Assembly (NCBI GenBank): GCA_028695865.1
Contig: JAQVID010000140.1
Location: 1 to 7,404 of the forward strand
Direction: 5' to 3'
From: Thermoguttaceae bacterium
Lineage (GTDB): Bacteria > Planctomycetota > Planctomycetia > Pirellulales > Thermoguttaceae
DNA length: 7,404 bases
Shown here: positions 1-6,261 of the stretch, one piece after another
Layout: each line of letters opens with the position of its first letter
Numbering within the stretch: the stretch's first letter is position 1
Program-made: the position numbers and the translations under genes
Notes under the pieces: model-generated
The model's database searches: none
Seen by the model: the letters and a program-made list of their open reading frames with translations, nothing else
What the model was told of the DNA's origin: nothing

Positions 1-205
1 CGAATACAATAATGCAAGTTATATCTCTACATACAGGTGAGTATCCTGACATAAACGTGAACAGAAAATAAAGAATTGATATGAAAAACAAACCAACAAT
101 AGTCGCAAATCCATCTATCCATTGAATAATGTTGTAAAACTTCTGAGTAGATACCTCATTCTTAAGTTGTTCCAAGTCATTTTGCGTATAACGATAATTA
201 TCCAT
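1..205 (-). CDS. Small membrane protein, N-terminal part (runs off left edge)
   Basis: An open frame starts at an ATG (complement of 203-205) and stays open to the window edge, giving 68 codons with no stop. I do not recognise the family. The first ~30 residues are polar (MDNYRYTQNDLEQLKNEVST), then a strongly hydrophobic stretch (about residues 32-54, rich in F, I, L, V) looks like a transmembrane helix. A second hydrophobic stretch begins at the edge (CIIVF). A weak ribosome-binding site, AAAGG, lies about 8 bases upstream of the start. The gene points the same way as the two genes to its right but is separated from them by 113 bp and a terminator-like hairpin, so it is probably a separate transcription unit, although I found no convincing promoter in the gap. 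It could be a small membrane protein or the N-terminus of a larger one. The reading frame is moderately secure and the function is unknown. Confidence 0.55.
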   Translation of the reverse strand, partial: MDNYRYTQNDLEQLKNEVSTQKFYNIIQWIDGFATIVGLFFISILYFLFTFMSGYSPVCRDITCIIVF

Positions 206-310
206 GGAAAGGACCTTTACTTTATAGAGAGTTACAGGTCAAGTTTTCCGGGGGTTTTGTGCCCCTTGAAGGGCAAGTCATCGTCGTGAATATTTTTTCT
301 TTCATACAGC

Positions 311-336
311 AAAAAAACTCAAAACTTGTGTTTTGA
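311..336 (-). terminator. Rho-independent terminator overlapping a stop codon
   Basis: Read on the minus strand, TCAAAAC-ACAA-GTTTTGA forms a perfect 7-bp stem with a 4-base loop, followed directly by GTTTTTTT. The TGA stop of the 356-residue gene is the last three bases of the stem. The stem is A/T-rich with a single G:C pair, so it is weaker than a textbook terminator, but the hairpin plus T-run order is correct for this strand only. Confidence 0.5.
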
Positions 337-1389
337 TTTGGTGATCTGTTCTTCAATTGTTTTATTGGCCAATTTTTTCGGACGGAAGGCGAACCAGTGA
401 GCGATTCGAATGCGCCAGAAAGGACGCGAGCTGACATAATCAAGTATCTCGCGAATATCCGCTTGGCCAGCCGAACACAGAACCTTCTGCACGTCTGACA
501 GATCATTGCTTTTCAGTGCGGCCTGAAACGAAATATCTTCGCGTTTCCAATATTTTTCCATGCTTCCGGCTCCAGACGGTAGTAAACTTGCCACGCCATG
601 GTCGATGAGGGATCGCGTTCCCTCCTGGTGTATCTTGTATAATGAATCGATACGGCCAATGGCAACTCGAATGGCCGTCGAATGTACGTGGTCTTCCGGG
701 GAGGAACTGTACCCGGGAGGGGGAGGAATTGGGGACGGATTGGCTGTCGCGACAGACGATCCGTCGCCATGAGTTGTTTTTTTTCCCGGAGAAAAGGGGA
801 ATACCTGAATCCAGTTGTGAGGCGGTCGAGGCAGCATCAATATATCCGGATTATCCGAAGTCTGCAAGGACACGTTGTCGGTAAATTCTGTGGCAAACGT
901 CAATTCTTCTTTGCCCTGAATATAGGAGTACGTGAAGCCTGTGACGTTTCGAAGATCAATCCAAACGGCCGAACGAAACGAATGATCCGCCAGTTCAATG
1001 CACCCCATGGAGAGAAACTCGTGCTCTTGTGCCCAATTGATCGCCGCTTGATACCGGGGTGTGGGCACCGTTGGCCAAATACGAGGTTCTACAGGCGGGG
1101 CATAAGGATTCAACGGAAATATGTTCGAGTCAGCCGGCGTGTCGCAGATGTCCGGAACCGGAATAAGCTCAGTATGATACACCGCTTTGACACCGCGCAC
1201 GAGGGACATACATTGAAACGGATAACTTATTATCATGCCAAAAACATAGAACGAAAGAAGTCCGCAAACAAGCAGTACGCACCCGCCCAGAATAATCCCG
1301 GTTTGAACCAATATTTGTACGGTCAACGAGAGTTCGGCGAACAAAACGGCAGACGTCGCAAGCGGAAAAGTACACGAGGTAGAAATCAT
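319..1389 (-). CDS. Membrane-anchored protein of unknown function
   Basis: A 356-residue protein whose family I cannot name. Residues about 24-56 form a long hydrophobic segment (VQTGIILGGCVLLVCGLL onward), a likely membrane anchor. A shorter hydrophobic stretch precedes it at about 5-22, so there may be two helices or a hairpin. The rest looks soluble. Residues ~105-200 form a mixed segment containing YQAAINWAQEHEFLSMGCIE and LTFATEFTDNVSLQTSDN, next comes a Pro/Ser/Gly-rich linker at ~205-232 (PSPIPPPPGYSSS), and then a helical C-terminal part ending in a basic tail. The linker splits a Q-V-F-P segment from I-D-S-L-Y-K-I-H, which looks like one domain carrying a low-complexity insertion. 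The start lies only 4 bp after the stop of the NIPSNAP gene, and GGAG inside the end of that gene can serve as its ribosome-binding site, so the two are very probably co-transcribed. The opposite-strand frame over this region is an unsupported shadow. Confidence 0.75.
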   Translation of the reverse strand: MISTSCTFPLATSAVLFAELSLTVQILVQTGIILGGCVLLVCGLLSFYVFGMIISYPFQCMSLVRGVKAVYHTELIPVPDICDTPADSNIFPLNPYAPPVEPRIWPTVPTPRYQAAINWAQEHEFLSMGCIELADHSFRSAVWIDLRNVTGFTYSYIQGKEELTFATEFTDNVSLQTSDNPDILMLPRPPHNWIQVFPFSPGKKTTHGDGSSVATANPSPIPPPPGYSSSPEDHVHSTAIRVAIGRIDSLYKIHQEGTRSLIDHGVASLLPSGAGSMEKYWKREDISFQAALKSNDLSDVQKVLCSAGQADIREILDYVSSRPFWRIRIAHWFAFRPKKLANKTIEEQITKSKHKF

Positions 1390-1393
1390 TAGC

Positions 1394-2248
1394 TTAAATC
1401 TCCGACTTGGGCGACGGCTTGAGGAACAGATTGCGAATACGGGTAGCAGTATCTTTGAACTGCTCTTCGGCTTTCATGGTTTTCCATTCGTTGCTGCCAA
1501 TGAAGGCTGCCCAAGCTTTTTTGCGGTCGGCGTCGTTATCGAACGCGAGCATGTACGATACGTTCGGCATGACTTTGCCAAAGATCATTTCGCCGAAAAA
1601 GACAGGATTGAGTCCGAGTCGGCGGAAAAGGGCCAATTCGCCGCGAACGTCGAACATGCGCACTTTCGCCTGATGACGCTCAATATTCGGGCTGTTGTAC
1701 CGACGGTATTGAACAACGCGTTCTTTCGATCTGGTCGGAATTTCGAGGGCAGGACAGCCCGGAAACGCCAAGACCAGTTCGGCTTCCATATCTTCGTAAA
1801 GTCGTTCGTTGGACGATTTGTTGAGAAGTTGATCAAGAGACAGCGCATCGACCGCGTTGATCTGAAAAAAACAGGCAGGTTCGAACGACGATACCGAACC
1901 GACCACAAACACGGCCTTATTATAAATCGGATCGTACTTCGCGTCGTCGGCATGGAGTTCGCGGTTCACACTGAAGACGCCGGTCTGTTTATATCCAAGC
2001 TTTCGACGAAGCGGAATATAAACGTCGTCGAGTTTGGCAATGAGCGTTTCTTTCTTTTGGTCGTCGGCGACCCAGAAAGTCCGAATTTCGATCAGGTCAC
2101 GCTGCTTCAGTTGATTTGACATGGATGGTGTTCTTTCTTTTGTACGGGCAAGGGAATTGTGTCCGGCAGTTTCGGCAAGCGCTTGACCGGTCACACCGGT
2201 CGTCAGAGCCGTCGCCGCGGTTGCGGCAATAAAATCGCGTCGTTTCAT
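1394..2248 (-). CDS. NIPSNAP-family protein with Tat-type signal
   Basis: A 284-residue protein. It opens with KRRDFIAATAATAL, a twin-arginine export signal (RR at 3-4) followed by a small hydrophobic core and an ALA-E site near residue 25, so it is probably exported folded. Two ferredoxin-like halves follow, in the NIPSNAP manner. Residues ~51-165 begin DLIEIRTFWVADDQKKETL and contain YIPLRRKLGYKQTGVF. Residues ~176-280 begin ERVVQYRRYNSPN and contain NVSYMLAFDNDADRKKAWAAF, then EWKTMKAEE, and end with LKPSPKSEI. The paired Y/I-E-x-R-x-Y start and the EWK...L-x-P-x-P ending are typical of the two-domain exported NIPSNAP proteins common in Planctomycetes. The biochemical role of the family is not established in bacteria. 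The start is supported by AGGA 8 bases upstream. A promoter with an extended -10 lies about 60 bases further up. It is the first gene of a likely two-gene unit. Confidence 0.85.
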   Translation of the reverse strand: MKRRDFIAATAATALTTGVTGQALAETAGHNSLARTKERTPSMSNQLKQRDLIEIRTFWVADDQKKETLIAKLDDVYIPLRRKLGYKQTGVFSVNRELHADDAKYDPIYNKAVFVVGSVSSFEPACFFQINAVDALSLDQLLNKSSNERLYEDMEAELVLAFPGCPALEIPTRSKERVVQYRRYNSPNIERHQAKVRMFDVRGELALFRRLGLNPVFFGEMIFGKVMPNVSYMLAFDNDADRKKAWAAFIGSNEWKTMKAEEQFKDTATRIRNLFLKPSPKSEI

Positions 2249-2277
2249 ATTCGGATTCCTGTAGAATGAGGGACAAA

Positions 2278-2302
2278 AATACGTTCTTTAAATACGTTCT
2301 TT
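2278..2302. repeat. 12-bp tandem direct repeat in the NIPSNAP leader
   Basis: AATACGTTCTTT occurs at 2278-2289 and again at 2291-2302, separated by one base (period 13). On the transcript it reads AAAGAACGTATT twice. It falls just downstream of the predicted transcription start of the NIPSNAP unit and ~30 bp before its start codon, where a repressor or post-transcriptional regulator could bind. The repeat is directly visible. The regulatory role is inferred. Confidence 0.6.
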
Positions 2303-2315
2303 CGTTTGTGCCTTC

Positions 2316-2344
2316 ATTATAACAAATTGTTTGCCCCTTTAAAA
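2316..2344 (-). promoter_or_regulatory. Predicted sigma-70 promoter with extended -10 for the NIPSNAP unit
   Basis: On the minus strand a perfect TATAAT (2316-2321) is preceded by TGT, giving an extended -10. A weak -35 (TTTTAA, 2339-2344) sits 17 bases upstream. The predicted start near 2309 gives a leader of ~60 bases before the NIPSNAP ATG. The extended -10 compensates for the poor -35. Confidence 0.5.
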
Positions 2345-2546
2345 CAAGTTTTGTCGGCAATAAGGAAAAAATATCTTCTTGTTCACTAATGTGTGGATAT
2401 ATAGAAAGTGTAGGCAATATAGGTGATGTTAATACAACAGACGGACGCCGATTGCCGTCGCTTTGGCTTTCTGTAATGTTCAATGATGGGCACCGGGATG
2501 ACTAACAGCGAGCCGCAGATACGACGCGGAATACACAACTCAAGTT

Positions 2547-2575
2547 TCAATGCTGTGTAGGTCTCAATGCTGTGT
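2547..2575. repeat. 12-bp direct repeat, period 17
   Basis: TCAATGCTGTGT occurs at 2547-2558 and at 2564-2575 with five bases between. It lies inside the more G+C-rich island of the divergent spacer, over 100 bp from either predicted promoter. It may be a trace of a small duplication. Confidence 0.45.
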
Positions 2576-2687
2576 GCAAGTCTTGCCTTGGTTGTCTTTC
2601 TTTGGCTTATGTTTATCTATATTACCCAGGTTAACATCAGTGCCCAAGACGGGCAAAAAAACGTTTCTATTCGAGGCCTATTACTTC

Positions 2688-2716
2688 TTGACTTGATTTT
2701 TTCTGTTTGCTAGAAT
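2688..2716 (+). promoter_or_regulatory. Predicted sigma-70 promoter for the transporter-hydrolase unit
   Basis: TTGACT (2688-2693), a 17-base spacer and TAGAAT (2711-2716) preceded by TGC (extended -10) make a strong housekeeping-type promoter. Transcription would start near 2723, leaving a leader of ~97 bases before the transporter ATG. No promoter of similar quality was seen further downstream on this strand, so it may drive the transporter, the hydrolase and perhaps the condensation-domain gene. Confidence 0.65.
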
Positions 2717-2750
2717 ATAAAAAATGTTCTGTTTGAAAGAGCGGAGTTTT

Positions 2751-2770
2751 ATCAATAATTATTTATTGAT
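2751..2770. repeat. Inverted repeat in the transporter leader
   Basis: ATCAATAA-TTAT-TTATTGAT is a perfect 8-bp inverted repeat with a 4-base centre. It lies about 28-48 bases after the predicted transcription start and 50 bases before the transporter ATG. The arms contain little G/C, so a protein operator site is at least as likely as a stable RNA hairpin. No T-run follows, so it is not a terminator. Confidence 0.5.
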
Positions 2771-2819
2771 TACGATTTTTGATGACTTTGCGCTAACAAC
2801 ATGCAATTGAGCTGATTAT

Positions 2820-3902
2820 ATGTTTGTACTTGACAATTATTGGGTGGCGGTTTGCTTTTGTGTGGTAACAATGCTTTGTTGGGGGTCATGGGCCAATACC
2901 CAAAAGCTTGCAGGCAAGACATGGCGTTATGAGCTGTATTATTGGGACTATGTGTTCGGAGTCCTGATAGCTTCGTTTGTGTTTGCGTTTACCCTTGGGA
3001 GCCAGGGCCAGTATGGCCGTTCTTTTGTCCAAGACCTTTATCAGGCCGATTGGCACGCGGTTTATTACGCGTTTTTCGGTGGAGTCGTATTCAATATCGC
3101 GAACATATTATTGGTAGCGGCGATTGCGATTGCCGGTATGTCGGTCGCGTTTCCGGTGGGAATAGGACTAGCGCTCGTTTTGGGGGTACTTTGGAATTAT
3201 TTGGCCAATCCGGCAGAATCCGGCAACCCGGTTCTTCTGTTTTTGGGAGTTGGTTTCGTCGCGATCGCAATTGTCGTGAACGCGATTGCGTACCGAACAC
3301 TTCCGGGAGGGCAGGGGAAAGTTGGTGCTCGCGGTCTGGTTTTGCCAGTGCTCTGTGGTGTACTCATGTCAACGTTTTATTTTTTGGTCAACATGTCGCT
3401 TGCGGGCGTTATCCCCAGCGCGGAGACCATTGTCCAGGAGGGATTGTCGCCTGACAAGATGCTTCCGCTCACATGGGAAACGATTCAGCACGGAACGTTG
3501 CAATCAGGGCGTTTGACGCCTTACACGGCGAACGTGATTTTTGCCGTTGGTATTCTTGTGAGTAATTGCATTGTTATGCCGCTTTTGATGAAGCGTCCGA
3601 TTTCAGGTGAACCGGTGAAGTATCTTGATTATTTCCGCGGAAAGCTGCGCGATCATCTTTGTGGTTTGGCGGGCGGGCTCATATGGGCTTTGGGTATGAC
3701 GTTAAGTGTGATTGCCTCGGGGGTGGCGTCCTCGGCCGTTGCTTATGGTTTGGGGCAGGGAGCAACACTCATGTCCGCGATTTGGGGTGTGTTCATTTGG
3801 CGTGAATTTCGCAACGCTCCACGCCATGCCACGGTTAAACTGTATTGGATGTTTGTCTTCTTTGTTGTTGGTCTTTCACTCATTATTATTACCAAGTTGT
3901 AG
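2820..3902 (+). CDS. Ureide-permease/GRP-like (DMT superfamily) transporter
   Basis: A 360-residue inner-membrane protein with about ten hydrophobic helices, at roughly 7-25, 41-60, 80-104, 107-127, 137-158, 169-193, 236-257, 278-299, 302-325 and 341-358. This is the usual size and layout for glucose/ribose-porter (GRP), RhaT and ureide-permease relatives in the drug/metabolite superfamily. Recognisable family features are CWGSWANTQKL after helix 1, YYWDYVFGV in helix 2, and WGVFIWREF near the end of helix 9. Homologues are often auto-annotated as multidrug DMT permeases, but sugar, nucleoside or nucleobase uptake fits better here, because the next gene encodes an exported nucleoside hydrolase. 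The exact substrate cannot be read from the sequence. The N-terminus matches the expected family start, although the ribosome-binding site is poor (GAG about 10 bases upstream). A strong promoter lies ~100 bp upstream. Confidence 0.85.
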   Translation: MFVLDNYWVAVCFCVVTMLCWGSWANTQKLAGKTWRYELYYWDYVFGVLIASFVFAFTLGSQGQYGRSFVQDLYQADWHAVYYAFFGGVVFNIANILLVAAIAIAGMSVAFPVGIGLALVLGVLWNYLANPAESGNPVLLFLGVGFVAIAIVVNAIAYRTLPGGQGKVGARGLVLPVLCGVLMSTFYFLVNMSLAGVIPSAETIVQEGLSPDKMLPLTWETIQHGTLQSGRLTPYTANVIFAVGILVSNCIVMPLLMKRPISGEPVKYLDYFRGKLRDHLCGLAGGLIWALGMTLSVIASGVASSAVAYGLGQGATLMSAIWGVFIWREFRNAPRHATVKLYWMFVFFVVGLSLIIITKL

Positions 3903-3953
3903 TTTGAGTGCGTGACCGATTTTACCTACCGTCGAAAGTTTATACCGCATCGA

Positions 3954-3959
3954 AAGGAG
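3954..3959 (+). promoter_or_regulatory. Ribosome-binding site that decides the hydrolase start
   Basis: AAGGAG sits 8 bases before ATG 3968. It supports that start over the upstream in-frame GTG at 3908, which lacks a ribosome-binding site and would put 20 non-hydrophobic residues ahead of the signal peptide. The ATG at 3961 is out of frame. Confidence 0.8.
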
Positions 3960-3967
3960 TATGCCGT

Positions 3968-6205
3968 ATGAGATTTGTACGACTGTTCAGCCTTGGTTCG
4001 CTGTTGTGTTTGGCTCTTGTTTGTTCTTTTATTTTTAGTTGTTTGGCCAATGGACAGGTTTTGGGGGCTCAACCCGCTCAACCTGTTCGTATTATTTTCG
4101 ATACGGATTTGGGGAACGATGTTGACGATACGCTTGCTCTTGCACTGATTCACAATCTTCAAACCCGCGGTGAAATTGAGTTATTGGCCGTCACCATGAC
4201 CAAAGATAATGTGAACGCCGAACGTTTCGTCAAGATGATCAATGCCTGGTATGGTCGCCCTGACATTCCGATCGGATACACGCGCAGCGGTATTACAAAA
4301 GACGATGGGAATTATGTCAAAAAAGTACTCGACCTTCGGGACGAAAAAGGAAAGCCTGTCTTTCCGGTTGAGTTTTCGACGAAAGAATCCTCTCAATACA
4401 TGGAGGCGGTGCGACTTCTCCGCAAGACACTTGCCGGTCAGCCTGACGGTCAAACCGTATTGGTCCAGGTTGGATTTTCGACGAACCTTGCCGCTTTGCT
4501 TGATTCAGGACCTGATGAGTTCTCGCCGCTTGGAGGTCGTGAGCTGTTTGCCAGAAAGGTCAAATACATTTCGACCATGGCCGGAGGTTTTCCTCCCAAG
4601 TATGGAGAGCACAGGGAATACAATGTCAAGCTCAACATACCGGCGGCGAAAAAGCTTTTTTCCGAGTGTCCGGTTCCGGTCGTGTTCAGCGGATTTGAAA
4701 TCGGACTGTCGATTCTTATGCCGGGGAAAGCAATGCAGCGGGATTACAACTACGTCAAGTATCATCCGCTCAAAGAAGCTTATCGATATTATCGTCATGG
4801 ACTCGACAAGAATCAGGCAACGTATGACCTGACGAGTGTTCTTTACGCGGCCCGCCCGAGCGAAAAATATTTTACGCTTTCGGAGCCGGGCACGGTTACC
4901 GTTTTGGACGATGGTCGAACCGTCTTCAAGCCGAAAGCGGGCGGTCTTCATCGTTATATGATTCTGACGCAGACGCAGCGGGATAATATTCTTGGCGCGT
5001 TTATTCAGTTGTGCCCTGAAAGAAACGTATCGTTTCGCAAATTGAGTGTTCAGGCGTGGCGAAACAGGATGAAAGCCGCGTGGCTGGGACAGATTATTGG
5101 CGTTGTTTGGGGTGCTCCGACCGAGTTCAAATGGAAAGACGCGATCATACCGGCGGGGAACATGCCGGTCTGGAAATCGGGTATGGAGAACAACGCGTTT
5201 GGTCAAGACGATCTTTATGTGGAAATGACCTTTTTGCGAACGCTTGAACGCTGTGGTCTGGACTGCCCGATTCGTGAGGCCGGTATCGACTTTGCGAACA
5301 GTCGATACAAGTTGTGGTGTGCCAATCGTGCCGGCCGCAATAATTTGCGAAGTGGAATAGCGCCGCCTGACTCCGGTCATCCGAAGTTCAATAAATGCTG
5401 CAACGACATTGATTATCAGATCGAATCGGACTTTGCAGGTATTTTGTCGCCGGGCATGCCCAATTCGGTGATAGAGCTTGGTGATCGTTTTGGCCGTCTG
5501 ATGAATTATTCCGATGGCGTGTATGGCGGAATTTTCGTTGGCGCGATGTATGCCGAGGCGTTCTTTACGGATAACGTTCAGAAGGTGATCGCTGCCGGGC
5601 TGAAAGCGATTCCTCCGGACAGTCAATACGCGATGATGGTTCGCGACGTTACGCGCTGGTATGGAGAAAATCCGACAGATTGGGAAAAGACCTGGCGACT
5701 GATTCAAGAGAAGTATCGCAAGAATCCCGAATTCCAAAAATGTTCGAATGGTGGAATTGACGTCAAGATCAACGGCGCGTACATTCTCATGGGTCTTCTT
5801 TACGGCGACAAACAGATTGAGTCTACTGTCGTCATATCGACCCGTTGCGGTCAGGACAGTGATTGCAATCCGTCAAACGCGGCTGGTGTTCTGTGCACCA
5901 TGTTGGGATTCGACGCGATTCCAGAGCAATATCGAGGCAAGCTCAACACGCACATGAAATTCTCTTATACCGATTATGATTTTACATCCTTACTCCAGGT
6001 GTGCGAAAAACTCGTTCGTCAAAACGTGGTCTATCAAGGAGGCCGAATCGGAAAAGACGCGTCGGGAAACGAAATGTTTGTTCTACCGGTTCAGTCGGTG
6101 AAATGTCCCCCACTTGAGCTGAGCTGGGCACCGTCCGCTCCGGAAGGCTTGCGTTTCACGGCGGAAGAGTTGAAACGAATCGTCGAACGAACCTCCGATA
6201 AATAA
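3968..6205 (+). CDS. Exported nucleoside hydrolase / ADP-ribosylglycohydrolase fusion
   Basis: A 745-residue, two-domain enzyme. Residues 1-~35 are a signal peptide (MRFVRL, hydrophobic core, ANGQVLGAQ), so it acts outside the cytoplasm. Residues ~40-350 are an inosine/uridine-type nucleoside hydrolase. The calcium-binding loop DTDLGNDVDD is at 45-54, and the late metal-ligand Asp is D287 in TYDLTSVLYAARP. In classical members this Asp follows a catalytic His; here the residue is Tyr286. Residues ~362-680 resemble ADP-ribosylglycohydrolases of the DraG/ARH type. They start WRNRMKAAWLGQIIGVVWGAP and have metal-ligand clusters GQDDLYVEM (D414, D415) and CGQDSDCNPSN (D630, D632). The first domain should split ribonucleosides into base and ribose. 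The second should cleave an ADP-ribosyl or related N-/O-glycosidic bond. The gene lies 65 bp after a transporter gene, probably in one operon, so released base or sugar may be imported. Domain calls are firm. The substrates are inferred. Confidence 0.88.
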   Translation: MRFVRLFSLGSLLCLALVCSFIFSCLANGQVLGAQPAQPVRIIFDTDLGNDVDDTLALALIHNLQTRGEIELLAVTMTKDNVNAERFVKMINAWYGRPDIPIGYTRSGITKDDGNYVKKVLDLRDEKGKPVFPVEFSTKESSQYMEAVRLLRKTLAGQPDGQTVLVQVGFSTNLAALLDSGPDEFSPLGGRELFARKVKYISTMAGGFPPKYGEHREYNVKLNIPAAKKLFSECPVPVVFSGFEIGLSILMPGKAMQRDYNYVKYHPLKEAYRYYRHGLDKNQATYDLTSVLYAARPSEKYFTLSEPGTVTVLDDGRTVFKPKAGGLHRYMILTQTQRDNILGAFIQLCPERNVSFRKLSVQAWRNRMKAAWLGQIIGVVWGAPTEFKWKDAIIPAGNMPVWKSGMENNAFGQDDLYVEMTFLRTLERCGLDCPIREAGIDFANSRYKLWCANRAGRNNLRSGIAPPDSGHPKFNKCCNDIDYQIESDFAGILSPGMPNSVIELGDRFGRLMNYSDGVYGGIFVGAMYAEAFFTDNVQKVIAAGLKAIPPDSQYAMMVRDVTRWYGENPTDWEKTWRLIQEKYRKNPEFQKCSNGGIDVKINGAYILMGLLYGDKQIESTVVISTRCGQDSDCNPSNAAGVLCTMLGFDAIPEQYRGKLNTHMKFSYTDYDFTSLLQVCEKLVRQNVVYQGGRIGKDASGNEMFVLPVQSVKCPPLELSWAPSAPEGLRFTAEELKRIVERTSDK

Positions 6206-6228
6206 AAAATGTCCCGGCTTTGAAATAG

Positions 6229-6261
6229 GGATGTTAAAATGAGTGAAGGATGTTAAAATGA
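6229..6261 (+). repeat. Tandem duplication of a translation start region
   Basis: GGATGTTAAAATGA occurs at 6229-6242 and 6248-6261 (period 19). Each copy holds a purine-rich Shine-Dalgarno-like stretch and an ATG. The second copy supplies the start of the condensation-domain gene, with AAGGA (6246-6250) 7 bases before ATG 6258. The first copy starts a five-codon frame. Confidence 0.7.
6239..6256 (+). CDS. Possible five-codon leader peptide (MSEGC)
   Basis: ATG at 6239 in the first repeat copy opens a frame reading M-S-E-G-C, then TAA at 6254-6256. The stop ends one base before the ATG of the condensation-domain gene, in a different frame. This spacing would allow translational coupling or reinitiation. 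It may equally be a harmless by-product of the duplication, and the upstream AGGGA is only a fair ribosome-binding site. Confidence 0.25.
   Translation: MSEGC

Larger units (their letters stand above)
2249..2819. other. Divergent intergenic region (571 bp)
   Basis: This spacer separates the minus-strand NIPSNAP unit from the plus-strand transporter unit. It contains a predicted promoter for each direction (near 2316-2344 and 2688-2716), a 12-bp tandem repeat (2278-2302), a 12-bp direct repeat (2547-2575), an inverted repeat (2751-2770) and a short hairpin TGCCC-AAGAC-GGGCA (2641-2655). The part at about 2440-2600 is clearly richer in G+C than the flanks and keeps a 76-codon minus-strand frame open between two stops (2389-2616) but has no ATG. 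It may be decayed coding sequence or a dispersed repeat. No convincing gene or RNA was found. Confidence 0.7.

Noticed and set aside
260..275. Hairpin TGCCC-CTTGAA-GGGCA between the left-arm genes
   Set aside because: It has a five-bp stem with no adjacent T-run on either strand. The hairpin at 311-336 is a better terminator candidate.
222..506. 94-codon minus-strand frame at the end of the 356-residue gene
   Set aside because: It is mostly an out-of-frame overlap with the C-terminus of a better-supported gene and runs through the terminator hairpin.
682..1392. 236-codon plus-strand open frame
   Set aside because: It is antisense to the 356-residue gene, and its product is extremely Arg-rich with no plausible fold. 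It is a shadow frame.
2097..2483. 128-codon minus-strand frame overlapping the NIPSNAP start
   Set aside because: It overlaps the NIPSNAP N-terminus in another frame, spans the predicted promoter and leader, and has no convincing ribosome-binding site.
2487..2561. Short plus-strand frame of about 25 codons (MMGTGMTNSEPQIRRG...)
   Set aside because: It has no ribosome-binding site, no promoter in position and no recognisable family. It lies in the repeat-bearing intergenic island.
2641..2655. Hairpin TGCCC-AAGAC-GGGCA as a terminator
   Set aside because: It is followed by A residues on the plus strand and by no T-run on the minus strand, so it does not fit a Rho-independent terminator in either direction.
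3908..3967. Upstream GTG as the hydrolase start
   Set aside because: It lacks a ribosome-binding site and would place a polar extension before a clear signal peptide. ATG 3968 has an ideal AAGGAG.
4505..5737. 410-codon minus-strand open frame inside the hydrolase gene
   Set aside because: It is fully antisense to a gene with clear domain motifs. Its translation is basic and low in recognisable features, and it is best explained by codon bias of the sense gene.
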